Shown here: piece by piece, positions 39,021-51,333 of the stretch | Layout: the number at the start of each line of letters is the position of its first letter | How positions within the stretch are numbered: the stretch's first letter is position 1 | From: Kingdonia uniflora | Lineage: Eukaryota; Streptophyta; Magnoliopsida; Ranunculales; Circaeasteraceae | Direction of reading: 5' to 3' | NCBI GenBank assembly: GCA_014058105.1 | Contig: JACGCM010000786.1 | Location: forward strand, 1,302,001 to 1,366,000 | DNA: 64,000 bases | Notes under the pieces: model-generated | Told to the model about the DNA's origin: nothing | The model's input: the letters and a program-made list of their open reading frames with translations, nothing else | Databases searched by the model: none | Translations under genes and position numbers: made by a program

Positions 39021-42000
39021 TTATCTCTCCCTCTGGACAAATCTCATAGTACCAAAAAATTACATTGGAAAAATGGAGGTGGTGTTTGCACAATGGTTAC
39101 AAAAACTTTATAATTTTTTATCATGGATGTTTTGGAGTAAAAAAGATGCTAACATGCAAATAATTGCGATTTTTCCATGATTTCTTCATCTTCCTCCAAC
39201 CCCACAGTTTTCCTGACAATGACTTATGTGCCCACTCCAACCAACTTTCTTGAAATGCCTAACATGATATCAAGAATTGTATCAAGTAATGGAGGTAGGC
39301 CAAGCAAAATCCCAAACTTTTGGAGTAAGTTCAGTGGAGCGCAGTACAGATAAGGACATTCCGGTCTTGTCCAAACTTTTCCGTTGGGCCATCTAACAAG
39401 CCGGTAGATGATGAAATATGATTAAAGTACATGGCCAAGATATAATCTGGCATAAATTCCAATGTACATTTACTCACTGTCCAACTTTTTGTTCAAGCCT
39501 CATTATCTCACCTCACAGGCCTGCAAAGTATCCCCACTCTATGGGGTAATAAAGAAATAACGAGATTTACGAGTAATCTCATACACTAACAAAAAATCGT
39601 GCAGATATAGACGATCTTAGATCACAATATGGTCCTAATCAAAATCAAAACTTGCAGGATAATTCAGACAGAAAGGTCATTGTTTCAGTCAAACCTTTGA
39701 TTCAAGGTTTAGACTCATTCAAACTTGAAATTGCATAAACTCGTAAACAAAATCGTGAAGCTGGAAATGGAAATTGGGTCTCTGCACAACATCGAAAAAT
39801 ATATTGAATTGCAGGACCACTGAATCAATTTTTCCAAATTTTTGCAGGAATAAAAAAGGTATATATGCATGCATGGATACAAACAATCAAAAGTTGGGTC
39901 GTCTAACAAGCCGATAGATGACGAGTATGATAAAGAGAAAGGTACATATACAAAGGACCCTCCAAATTGTACCCCAAAGGAGACCTAGATATTAAAGACT
40001 CCCACATGAAGACTCACATGAAAATATATCTATGTACCTATATTATCATGTACTTCACATATAAATTTATATGATAGTATTACTCTTATTGTGAAGGATT
40101 ATGAGACATTGGACTCAAAGACTAAGATATATTTCCTATGTGTGATAAGTGACATAAGGACATCTCTCCATCACTCCCCCCCCAACTCCAAACCCACCTA
40201 CTGGTTCACGTGTCTTCCACGTACCCTACAAAAGATAATTTTCCCAATACAATAATGTTCGTTGGAGCTAAGACCGTTCGCCATGTCGCAATGAATTTAT
40301 ACATACCTGTCTTGTTTATATAAATGTGTATATATGTACAAGGACTTCGTGCCTGAAAACAGTGAGCCATATGGATATTATATAAGATTTATTAGAGTGC
40401 ATAAGATGTTAGATCTGTCTGTGATATTATGGACGTGTATAGCGAAGAGATAAAAAAATCTACAAATAGTGATCAATAGCAAATAAATTGATAGACAAAC
40501 GTAACGGAGTATCATCAATTCAATTTACCAAAATTTCCTCTTAACAATGAAGAATAGACATCAAACTGAAATAAATAAAATTATGGTGAGACTGAAACAC
40601 ACCAGCGTTATAATGTTATTCTAATCTTACAGAGTCGGCAACGAAAGATATCATTGAAGCTCTGGGTCTCAACCTGGGCGTTGGCGTCTTCAGACTCACT
40701 CCCTTATCGCGGCACGCTGAGACCTAGTTCTTAATTACAAGAAAATCGAAAAAATAGTGTATCAGTATAAATAGTATATCTGTATCAACTTAAATTAGAA
40801 AAATAAGATAAACTAAAATATAAGATGAGTTATATTACAACTTATATTAGAAAATGACATAATCCTGTCGTCCCCATTCTCGCTTTCTGTGTGTTTTCTT
40901 TTTTGTTTCCAATATCAAAAGTACTCTTAGAGATCTTAAGGGCGACTTTAGAACACATTTATTCACATTAAACCAACAACAAGATACTTTCACCCTATAA
41001 ATCCTCTTCTTGTTCTAACTTTAACGGATACTACACCAAATCAAAGTCTCGTCCTTGAGATGTCTTATAATCCTACCCTGTACTTCACCATTTGTGGTTG
41101 GCTCATTTAATAGGATAGTGCTACTTCAGAATTCTATCTAATAAAGCTGAACGTGCAGGGAAAACTTAAAAGAGAATAAGGGAAACCATAAATATCATAT
41201 CTCAGTTAAAATTCAATTTCCAAACTTGCTTAGACAAGGGATATCTAATTCTCAGTTAAAGAATAAGAGAAAGATTTGTTAAGAGTATGTAGAGAAAAAA
41301 ACGAGAAAAATGAGTTTCTAGGGACCATTGATGGTGATTCAGACCAAGAATGATGTAGATGTAAAATGAGCCTCCAAAGCTATATAAGAGGGGTAAAAAT
41401 GTAAACCAATAAAAATAAGACGGACAATCTAGGTGCACCCTTTGATTATATAGGTCCTCACGGTACATAGCATTCTGGCAATGACATGAAAAACAAGGAA
41501 TATTAACGCCGAATGTTGTAGGCAAGATTTTTCGGTAACGGCATATGTAGGCTCCTCAGTTTACATCAAGTGGTTGATGCCCAACCAGAAAACAAACCAA
41601 TGAGAAACCTTTACATGTCCCACTACCTATGGTGCCCAATGAGGAAACAAACAAGTACCTCTCCACCTATCGTATATAGTACCAGCCTAAATGGCTTTAG
41701 TAGAAGTTGGAATTAGTCCAAAGAATCTCCTTGCAACCATATTTATACAAAAAACAACTTGAAAGTTCTATTCTAAATTTTAATTGTTTGTACTTGTTCT
41801 TCTTGGTTCCTAAGCAACAACCAATATTCTCAACTTGATTGCTATCTGAGAACAATGATTACATGTCTCAACTTTTTCCTCGTTAAGTATATCAACCTAT
41901 TTGCATATTCTCTTCATTGCTTCAATTTGGTCAACTTTAAAAGGAGAATTACTCATAACACTTTTAATTCATTTGTTAGCATATGTACCGCATATTTTGT

Positions 42001-42078
42001 AATAAATGTCAAAAATGGAAATTAGAAGTAGGCCCTGTATTCTCTGTATAAAGTTGATGAAATTAATTAACTTAAAAT
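39021..42078. other. Intergenic, no gene recognised
   Basis: AT-rich with short open stretches only. A small exon-like minus-strand patch at about 40630-40735 lacks a recognisable motif. CCTGTCTTG and TATATAAATG strings near 40310 are unremarkable. No LTR pair or tRNA was seen. Confidence 0.45.
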
Positions 42079-42317
42079 AAACAACAAGCCAAGGAGTGCA
42101 ATCACACTAGAATTCCAGTCAATTGGCCGAGTTATTTGCTTGGAGTTATAGTAATTTTTCTTTCTCTTAGTACCTCCGGATATATCTATTACGTGGTTAA
42201 CAACAAGCCAAGGAGTGCAATCACGCTAGAATTCCAGCCAATTGGCCGAGTTATTTGCTTAGAGTTCTAGTATTTTTTCCTTTTCTTAGTACCTCCGAAT
42301 GTAGCTATTACATAGTA
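42079..42317 (+). repeat. 119-bp tandem duplication
   Basis: AACAACAAGCCAAGGAGTGC starts at 42080 and again at 42199. Both copies continue through TAGAATTCCAG and TTGGCCGAGTTATTTGCTT to TAGTACCTCCG with about 10 percent difference. Confidence 0.9.
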
Positions 42318-42662
42318 TGTGTTATAAATTTGATGTTTTTGAGATTTGTATTTCTGCTGCTTTTAACAGTTTGTGAGTAATATGTGCTTGTTTCGCTATT
42401 GTTCTATTATTGTACACCTGTAAGGGTGGGTCGTCTTTGGGATACCTATCCAGTTAGAATTTGTAATATGCATTCTGATCATATTAAAAATCAAATTTCG
42501 AGGCGTAAGAGTATGAAACTTGTAAGATAAGTTATGAGTCATTTTTATGTTAACATAGATGGAACTAATGAGATACCTGGACAATGTTCAACTTCTATCA
42601 AAGTCATCAATGGCTTTGATATTTCTCAGGCGTATACCACTTAATATGTTAAGTATGCCTTT

Positions 42663-43421
42663 TTAGGTTCAGGGTGTGTTTTCTCAGTAGAAAAGGAAAA
42701 AAAAATGTGGACAAACTTCTCATTGTCTTTGTGTTCATAAGAAAATGTAAAAAGACAATTAGAATTTGATTGAGAATTTGATTGTGGTCTTTCTCAATCC
42801 CAATAACAATCTATCATTACCTTATGATACATTTATCCTTTGAAATTTCAGAGATGTCCAAAGAATTGTTTCAGCTTTTGCCAGTCGAATTTCAATTTTA
42901 GTCGACATGATTTTGTATTTAGTACTATCAGTAGTGACACAACCAAACCAAAAGCTATAAAATTATTTAAAACATTTTAGCGCCATAAAATATGACAAAA
43001 GGTGATATATAATGATTAAAAACGATTGCATCAAGAGATAATGATAGATTGTGATGTTCAATACGTTTCTATTTCATTAACTCTATCCATTTCAAACCAC
43101 CTGGAATTTCCCGGTGATGGTACCAAGTTCAAATCTCTATTCATTGGCCAAAGTTTTCACTCTAAATTGTCTTTCTTTATGTTTCATCTCTTTTTTTAGA
43201 TTAGAAAGCCTTTTCCTCGGGAGTTTTAAGTATAGGGATTGAGAAACACCACAATGGAAACCAAATTCCCAATCAATGAAAAAGACGTTTTTTCATTTGT
43301 TTTCAACTGAATGAATGAAAAAAATAAATTGTTTCTTAACCAACGGAAAGATAATGAGAAGTTTGTCCAATGACTCATCTTTTATTTCATATTCTACTGA
43401 GAAAACACACCCCAAACCTTA
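42663..43421. mobile_element. Tourist/Harbinger-like MITE with TTA target duplication
   Basis: The element spans 42666-43418 (753 bp). The left end GGTTCAGGGTGTGTTTTCTC and the inverted right end GGTTTGGGGTGTGTTTTCTC differ at two bases, and the match continues AGTAGAA. ACAAACTTCTCATT and AATGAGAAGTTTGT extend the symmetry further in. TTA flanks both sides. No coding frame. Confidence 0.85.
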
Positions 43422-43981
43422 AAAAATGTATCCAAGAGCGAAAAAATGTATACATAACATATTAATTGGTATATGGCTGAGAAATATAGGATTTGGCCTA
43501 AAGAAAAACATGCCATTGAAATATAGCAATCATGTATCTTATGTTAAAGAAAAAAGATAGTTCATGTATCTCTAACTCTTGAATGCCCTTTTCAAAAAAA
43601 AATAATCTTAAATGCCATTTTTTTAGAAGGTACTTTTCTATTTTTCGCCTTGTTCGACACCCCATGTCTAGTTATCAGTGGCAGATATTGTGGGCTACCT
43701 CTAAATGTCATCCGACTTATCATAAACCTGTTTAATGCCTTTATACCGATTTTCTAATAACATAACTTATTTAGTCGAAAAATGACTTCTAACAATTGTG
43801 ACTGTTTTGACTACCTAACAAATTGAAGCAATCTTCAATTATGACCAGCTGTTCTAATTAAAGCATAAATGGGCATATAATAGAACTACTAACATCATAG
43901 CAAATCTATCTATACTAATAACACTTAAATAGGTAGAGAATAAAGCTGCTTACACATGAAGCAAAAAAAGATTGGAGATAA
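43422..43981. other. 3' flank of the NFD6-like gene
   Basis: AT-rich sequence without coding potential. It probably contains the 3' untranslated region of the gene at 43982-44367, transcribed leftwards. Confidence 0.4.
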
Positions 43982-44367
43982 TTAAACTCCTGGGTTTGCA
44001 CGGCAAAGCATACCCTGAGACAAAGACTTTGCATTCCTCGCTCCAAGACATGACGTCAGACGCGCCGACGAAACAGCACTGTGCAATGGCATGAGAGATT
44101 GAAGACACCCCAATTCACAAGGTACTCTAAAACATTAAACCCAAACCAAAAACTCATCAAAAAAATTCGAAAAAAAACTGAAACTTAAATATTTGTTATG
44201 TAGAAACAAGATTGGGGTTTAAGGATTTACCTCGAGAATGTCGGAGGAGATGAGCGAGGGAGTTGGGTTGATGAGAAGGGTTTAGTGTTGCTGAAACTGG
44301 GTTTGTTAATGGTGGATTTGAGATAGGTGAAAGATGGCTTTGAAATCGATTGAAATCGAGAAGCCAT
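43982..44367 (-). CDS. NFD6: NUCLEAR FUSION DEFECTIVE 6-like small mitochondrial protein
   Basis: Two exons, 44231-44367 and 43982-44126, join in phase to 282 nt, 93 aa. Exon 1 encodes a Ser/Arg/Lys-rich presequence (MASRFQSISKPSFTYLKSTI) typical of mitochondrial import. Exon 2 carries the conserved core CLQSLMPLHSAVSSARLTSC and ends LSQGMLCRANPGV, as in the NFD6 family. The donor is CTCGAG|GTAAAT and the acceptor TTTTAG|A. Arabidopsis NFD6 is mitochondrial and needed for nuclear fusion in gametophytes; the biochemical role is unknown. A paralogue assignment is not certain, since several short proteins share this core. Family transcripts often have extra 3' exons or alternative ends, which cannot be judged here. 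The start lies about 60 bp from the copia element, whose insertion may have altered the promoter. Confidence 0.85.
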
Positions 44368-44870
44368 GCTTCGGAGAAACAAAGTAACTGTTAGAGAAAC
44401 AAATACTCAACCTTGCTTTTTGAGTTGTGTTGGAATTTTTCAAAACTTCCTTGAACCCATGACCTCTTGGTCATCTATTTTATGTGACTCCTATACTATA
44501 GCCTAAAGTTTAGTCCCACATTGTTTATAAACAATAGAGGAACTAAACATATAAGGTAGTACCCATGTGACATGTGTGTAACATGTGACATAGAGAGAGT
44601 GTATAGTTGTGTAAGTGTGTGAGAGGATTTTATACTCTATACACACTTGGACCTCTAGACCGGCTCGGACTTGGAATTGGGCAATTGGCTCTTCTGGCTC
44701 TGGAGGCCTTGGGGGCCTTTGGGCTTGGGTATCGATCATTGGGCTTTGGGCTTGGGTATCGATCATTGGGCTTGGGCTTGGTTTATTTCTTTAGTCTTGG
44801 TCTTCACTTTGTTCTCTCCACCTCTTGAGAAGACCTAATCCTCAGGGCACGTTTGAATAAAGAGAGAGAG

Positions 44871-45181
44871 CCGTTGGGCAAACTCTCTCTATAAAAACAA
44901 CTCCTTACCACCTTCAAATAACAGTCACAACACAACTCTTCTCTCTTGTCTCTTGTACGATTTACCTCCGTTGGGCAAACTCTCTCTATAAAAACAACTC
45001 CTTACCACCTTCAAAATAACAGTCACAACACAACTCTTCTCTCTTGTCTCTTGTACGATTTACCTGTGGTGCATACTTCATCTTACGTAGACTTCCGGGG
45101 TAACTGAAGTTCTCTTGTCTCTTGTACGATTTACCTATGGTGCATACTTCATCTTACGTAGACTTCCGGGGTAACTGAAGT
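44871..45181 (+). repeat. Stepped tandem duplications in the copia leader
   Basis: A 97-bp unit is repeated at 44871-44967 and 44968-45064 (start CCGTTGGGCAAACTCTCTCT). An overlapping 71-bp unit is repeated at 45040-45110 and 45111-45181 (TCTCTTGTCTCTTGTACGAT... GGGGTAACTGAAGT). The first duplication doubles the TATA-like element. Confidence 0.92.
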
Positions 45182-45235
45182 CTACTGTATACGTACGCTC
45201 GTTGTATCCTGGAAAGAGATCAGACCTTCGTTACC

Positions 45236-45710
45236 TTATCCGAGGTAGGTCGAAATACTCTTTAAAATTGTAGAAATAAATAGGTTAAGTCTTATGAACC
45301 TGTATAGCTTTCCCTTTGATTGAGCAATAGCACGGTATATAGCATCAACGTTTTCAGCAACAATAAAGAGCAGCAGTAACTCAGTTGCTGTTTGTTGGAT
45401 TGGTAGCGCAAGTTCAGGCAGCAACAGTAACTCAGTTGCTGTTCTGGTAACGAGTAGCAACAGTTATACCGGCAGGAAATATTAGGTAAACTCCTGTAAT
45501 AAGGCAATGGACTAACACTAGAGTAACATGTTGGTTCAGCAGCAAGAAACAGTAGCGTAAGTTCAGGCAGCAAGAGCTGTTGGGTAAGGCAGGTTTCGGT
45601 AGCACAAGAACTTAGTTATTACACTCCGGTAACGTAACACCGCAGCAGTAGTTTCAGGCAAGAAAGAACTAACACCGGTACAACGCCTACAACAAGAGAG
45701 AGAGGTTGTG
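45236..45710 (+). repeat. Degenerate GCAGCAACAGTAACTCAGTTGCTG repeats in the leader
   Basis: Variants of GCAACAGTAACTCAGTTGCTG and GTTCAGGCAGCAA recur at about 45360-45400, 45413-45450 and 45545-45660. AACTCAGTT is palindromic, so hairpins are possible. The region precedes gag and looks like an expanded untranslated leader. Confidence 0.6.
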
Positions 45711-45763
45711 ATTGCTCGAGGCGTGGGTCGCACTCTCTTTAAAGAGTATTCATTTCCTATAAT

Positions 45764-46702
45764 ATGGCTCTTTCCTCAGAAGTGCTGAAGTTTGATTCCA
45801 ACAAACCCTCTAGGTTTGATGGTCTCAACTTCAAGAGGTGGAAGAACAAAATGTTCTTCTATCTCACACTTAAGGAAGTGGCGTATGTTCTGGAACAAGA
45901 ATGCCCTGTTGAACCTCCTGTTCCCGTACCTGCATTAGACCCTGACCTGATTACAAACGAATATGACAAAACCTTATAATCAATTTCGAACTGGACTGAG
46001 GCTAATTTCAAATGCCGTAATTTCATCTTGAACGGTCTAGCAGACGAACTGTACGATTACTATCTACAGTCCGAAACTGCGAAAGCCGTTTGGGATGCAT
46101 TACAGAGGAAGTATGATACGGAAGAGGCAGGCTCTAAAAAGTTTGTCGTAAGCCGATATCTCAAGTTCACTACGGTCGACGATAAGCCAGTAATTTCCCA
46201 ATCACATGAGTTGCAACGAATTGCACATGAGATCGTGTCCGAAGGGATACCTCTTGATGAACAATTTCAAGTTGCCGTGATGATTGACAAATTACCGCCT
46301 AATTGGAAAGACTATAAAAATATCCTGCGACACAAGTCAAAGGAACTTACCATGGAGAACTTGATTACTCGTCTTAGGGTTGAAGAAGAATCTAGAAAAC
46401 AAGACCTGAAAGAGGAAATCCTTTTGGTTCAAGCCAAAGGGAAGGTCCATCTGAAACCTAAAGGGAAACCTTTCAAGGCTAAGAATGGCGGTAATCGGAA
46501 CAACCGTCTTAACGGTGGTAATCCAAATAACCGTCAGAAAAATGGACACCAGAATCCTAATAAGGGAACGAACCAAAAAGCTCCACCATATAACGGAACA
46601 GTTTCTATTGTGTGCTTCAACTGTAACAAGCCTGGACACATATCTAAAACTGCCGGAACCGAAAACCTGTTGCTCAGGCCAACGTTACCGAAGAGCCCTT
46701 AG
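45764..46702 (+). pseudogene. Copia Gag relic
   Basis: Start MALSSEVLKFDSNKPSRFDG, with the copia Gag signature FKRWKNKMFFYL. One nonsense TAA at 45977-45979 interrupts an otherwise continuous frame. The zinc knuckle begins [12 protein letters not shown] (about 46612), but a one-base loss right after it removes the last cysteine from frame and splits gag from pol. In the intact family, Gag and Pol are one polyprotein. Confidence 0.9.
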
Positions 46703-49700
46703 TGGCTATGATCACGGAGATCAACATGGTCGGTGGAACCGACGGGTGGTGGGCTGATTCGGGCGCTTCTAGGCATGTATGCTATGAACGCAATTGGTTC
46801 AAGACCTATAAGGAAACTGAAGACCAGAAGGTGCTACTTGGGGATTCCCATTGCACCAAAGTGCTAGGCACTGGAGATGTTGAACTGGTATTTACCTCTG
46901 GAAGGACAGTGACTCTGAAGGATGTGATGCACACTCCTGAAATGAGGAAGAATCTTGTTTCTGGCTATCTTCTCAACAAGGCAGGATTTCAGCAAACTAT
47001 TGGCTCAGATCAGTACATTTTGACTAAGGGTGGGATTTTTGTGGGAAAGGGTTTTGCTTGTAATGGAATGTTCAAAATGAGTATTGAAATGAATAAATCT
47101 GCTTCTGCTTACTTATTGTCTTCTTTTAATATTTGGCACTCTAGACTGTGTCATATTAATAAGAAATTAGTACACAATATGAGTAAACTTGGTATGATCC
47201 CTAAAGTAGATTTAAATGATTTTAATAAATGTCAATCTTGTAGTCAAGCTAAGATTACTAAAACCTCACATAAAAGTGTTGTAAGGGAATCACAACTTTT
47301 GGATTTAGTACACTCGGACATATGCGAAATGGACGGTACATTAACTCGAAATGGTAAAAGATATTTTATAACTTTTATAGATGATCATTCAAACTATACT
47401 CAAGTTTATCTGATGCGTCACAAAAGTGATGCTATAGATATGTTTAGGACATATGTAACCGAAGTGAAAAATCAGTTTGATAGACACATTAAAAGATTTC
47501 GTAGTGATAGAGGCACAGAATATGATTCACATGAATTTCAAAACTTGTATGAATCTTTAGGGATTATACATGAAACAACTGCTCCTTATTCTCCAGAATC
47601 TAACGGTAAAGCTGAACGTAAAAATAGAACGTATACTGAGCTAATAGTTGCTATGTTACTTAGTTCTGGATCACCCAAATCTTTATGGGGTGAAGCATTA
47701 TTATCTGTATCCCATGTTTTAAACCGTATTCCTCATATCACATCTGAATTATCACCTTATGAAATTTGGAGAAAAAGAAAACCTAATGTTAGCTATTTTA
47801 AGGTTTGGGGTTGTTTAGCCTATGTTCGTAAACCTGATCCTAAACGGACCAAACTAGCCAGTAGAGCTTTAGAATGCATTTTCATTGGTTATGCTATAAA
47901 CAGTAAAGCCTATAGGTTTCTTGATATTAAGGATAATATAATAATTGAATCACTAGATGTTGATTTCTATGAGGACAAGTTTCCCTACTTACTGAGGGAC
48001 AGTGGGGGTAGTAGTGGGGGTTCTCAACCTTCTACGTCTTCGACCCTTAATGTACCTCAAGTAAATGTTCCTAGAGCTGTTGATTTTCATGATACAGACC
48101 CAGAACTTCGTAGAGGTAAACGTTTAAAGATTGCAAAAGATTTTGGTAACGATTTTGTTGTAAATACCTTAGAATCGGACCCCAATACTATTAGAGAAGC
48201 GTTAACCTCAGGTGATGCTGATTTGTGGCAAGAGGCCATTGATGATGAAATGGATTCTCTTACTACAAATGAAACTTGGGATTTAGTTAACTTACCTCCT
48301 GGTAGTCGCTCTATTGGGTGTAAATGGATATTAAAGAGAAAACTTAAACCAGATGGTACTATAGATAAATATAAGGCAAGACTTGTAGCAAAGGGATATG
48401 TGCAAAAAGAAAACATTGATTTCTTCGACACATATTCCCCAGTTACTCGTGTGACTACCATTAGAGTATTATTAGCCGTTGCTGCCGTGCACAATTTGTT
48501 AATTCACCAAATGGATGTAAAAACCGCATTTTTAAATGGAGAGCTTGAAGAGGAATTATATATGGATCAGCCTGAAGGCTTTGTGGTACCTGGTGAGGAA
48601 CACAAAGTCTGCAAGCTGAACAAGACCTTATACGGTCTAAAGCAAGCTCCAAAACAGTGGCATGATAAAATCGACCAATTACTTCTTTTAAATGGTTTTA
48701 AGATTAACGTTGTTGATAAATGTCTATATTATAAAGTATCTGGTGAAAGTTGTATTATGATATGTCTTTACGTTGACGATCTACTTATTTTTGGTTCTAC
48801 ACTTGACATTATTTTAGAGACCAAAAACATGCTTAACAATAATTTTGATATGAAGGACCTAGGCAAGGCTAGTGTAATTTTAGGCATGAAGATCACACGC
48901 ACAGACACTGGTATTACTCTTGATCAATCTCATTATATTGAGAAGATCTTAAAAAAGTACAAATATTTTGACCGTAAACCTGCGTGTACTCCTTGTGATC
49001 CACAAGTTAAACTTTTAAAGAACTTGGGAGAGGCAGTTAGACAGAAAGAATACGCAAGTATTATTGGAAGCCTTCGCTACGCTACGGACTGTACTAGACC
49101 TGATATACTTATGTTGTAGGGGTTCTATGTAGATTTACGAGTAAACCAAGTTTGGCGCACTGGGGTGCCATTGATAGAGTTATGCGGTACCTGAAAAAAA
49201 CTATGAACTTGGGTTTACACTATCAGAAGTTTCCCACGGTCCTTGATGGATTTAGCGATGCAGATTGGAACTCATTTTCGGATGATTCCAAAGCCACCAG
49301 CGGATACGTGTTTAGTATAGCTGGAGGGGCGATTTCTTGGAGATCCAATAAACAAACGATTCTAGCTCAGTCGACTATGGAGTCTGAGTTAGTAGCACTA
49401 GCTACAGCTAGTGAGGAGGCAAGTTGGTTGAAAGACCTCTTGTCTTATATTCCTTTATGGAGTAGGCCTATACCACCGATACTGATCCACTCAGATAGTA
49501 CTGCTGCGATAGCCAGAGTACAAAACAATTATTATAATGGTAAGAAGTTAGCGATACGTCGCAAACACAGTACGATGAGAGGTTACCTCACATCTAGTAC
49601 TGTTACAGTGGATTTTGTAAGATCGGAAAACAACTTGGCAGATCCTTTGACGAAAGGATTGTCTCGTGACAAAGTGTGGAGCACATCCTTAGGGATGGGG

Positions 49701-49748
49701 CTAAAGCCTGTTATTGAATCACAAGTGGTGGGAACCCAACCTAAATGA
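46702..49748 (+). pseudogene. Copia Pol relic (protease, integrase, RT, RNase H)
   Basis: An 805-codon frame (46702-49119) includes protease DSGASRHVC, the pre-integrase motif [12 protein letters not shown], integrase blocks with [20 protein letters not shown] and [12 protein letters not shown], then [15 protein letters not shown] follows with [43 protein letters not shown] and the catalytic YVDDLL. A frameshift near 49105 (after TRPDI) moves the RNase H to 49152-49748, with FSDADWNS and STMESELVAL. Only a few lesions are present across 3 kb, so decay is moderate. Confidence 0.93.
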
Positions 49749-50312
49749 CTGGAAATCCCAAGAAATAGGTTCAATGGGGAAAACAAATCACTGTGATATA
49801 GAATCATGCAAATAAGGAGCTTGTCACTCCAGAGTTCAACTCGCAGTACATAAATGTAAATATGCATGATATCTTGAAGCGAATGTTAGGCTGAGTTCTA
49901 TATCTCATTTATTTGAGTGGGGTGTCTAGCTACAAGAACACTCTTCATAGATTCACCAAGGTGATTGTGGAAGTGCGGCCGCTTCCTATGAGAAATTAGG
50001 CTAACTTCTCTAAAGCCTTCACCTATACTGGGATTAAGCACATGGCCGAAAAGTGCTGGCATTTAGATATTGCACATGGTAGGGTTGTATGTAGTTTTCC
50101 TCACTGTATAAAAGCGAATAATGAGTTCAAGACTCTGTTCACTTATTATTCTTATACGTTGAAGATTGTCTACTACGTAAAGGTTCAAGTCTAAGGACAC
50201 CTTCACTTAAGTACAACTCTATAATCGAAACCGTACTCTCGTTTCTCTTTTCATTCATCTATCCTTTTTCAGAAGTTTTAAAAGTGGGGATTGTTGGAAT
50301 TTTTCAAAACTA

Positions 50313-51333
50313 TACCTCTTTATAAAATACCTGACTGACTTGGATGAAAAAAAAAAAAAAACCAATTCAAGTCAGTCAGACTCTATTCCTCCAACAGTAC
50401 CTTAGTTGGATTTCTATCAGGCGCCTAACTCTTGGCGCCTGTTATGTTTTTAAATAGTCGCCTAAGAAAATTATTTTTAAACATGCCCTAATTTAAAAAA
50501 TAACTTAGGCCTATTTAAAAATAGAACAGTGCCCAACACTTAGGCGCCCAATCGCAACATTAAATTTTAAGGTTGAGTCTTGAAATCCAAGACTCAGCCT
50601 TGGATTTGGAGGGTGAAATCCAAGTCTGTGAGGCACTGTTGAATTGCGAAAATCCTAGGTGGCACCTTGAAATCTAAGGTAGTGAGGCACTTTAGGAGAT
50701 GCTCTTAGAGGGCAAAAATCTTATGTAGCACTTGGAATCCAAGTTAGTGAGGCACTTTAAGAGATGTTCTTAGTGGAAAATTGCATAAATAACAAACTTG
50801 ATTTCCATGAAATACGAGCAGTTAAGCACGCGCATATGCGGTTTTGTATAAGCAGTTAAGCACGAACAATTATTTTTGAGAATAAGATGGGGTTTTGTAT
50901 CATCTTTTGAAATATAAATATAATCAATTTTACGTTGGGTAAACTCTAGAATATTGAAGGAGATTTGAGTTGAATCTCCTCAGGACCAAATATATATTGG
51001 GTAAATAAGGGGAGACATGTGGAATCTGATGTACTTTAGTTCCACTGGCTACTAGTGTTTCGAAATGGATTTGCTATCCAAACATCTAAAATATAGGGGT
51101 CCTTGAACCACCATGCATTTGAATTGCCTTTTTTAATCTAATATAGTGAAGTCACCCATGTATAAACTTCCAAGGTTATTCAAGATTGAACACAAATTTT
51201 CAAGTAGTTAACCGGTGCTACCTTCAGCAATAGACAGCAGTTAGTGGGCAACGAACATCTTGAGTTATCTGGTCAGGCTTTTCGATTCATTTGAACAGTT
51301 CGATATCAATCATTTTTTTACCTACTGAGTCAA
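50313..51333. other. Intergenic with small repeat relics
   Basis: A self-complementary AT-rich stretch with GGCGCCTAACTCTTGGCGCC lies at about 50421-50440. A palindromic tract CTTGAAATCCAAGACTCAGC/CTTGGATTTGG lies at about 50579-50610, and GTGAGGCACTTTA units recur at about 50620-50760. The 50866-51046 part matches the 36-kb tandem repeat family. No gene seen. Confidence 0.5.
50866..51046. repeat. Dispersed copy of the 36-kb repeat family
   Basis: TTTTTGAGAATAAGATGGGG, TTTTGTATCATCTTTTGAAA and ACGTTGGGTAAAC match the 75-bp unit at 35916-36140. ATATATTGGGTAAATAAGGG with AGACATG and GGAATCTGATGT matches the second unit. Order and orientation are the same, and each unit is present once. Confidence 0.88.

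Larger units (their letters stand above)
44428..50312 (+). mobile_element. Ty1/copia LTR retrotransposon, decayed, 3' LTR truncated
   Basis: The 5' LTR-like start TGTTGGAATTTTTCAAAAC is at 44428. The same 19-20 bases recur at 50292, right after a polypurine tract AAAAGTGGGGA. The match then ends, so the 3' LTR seems cut to about 20 bp. TATA-like CTCTATAAAAACAAC lies at about 44889 and its duplicate. Gag and pol relics run 45764-49748 in copia order (protease, integrase, RT, RNase H). No standard TGGTATCAGAGC primer site was found, and the end of the 5' LTR is unresolved. About 540 bp separate the end of pol from the polypurine tract. No clear target duplication. Confidence 0.85.
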
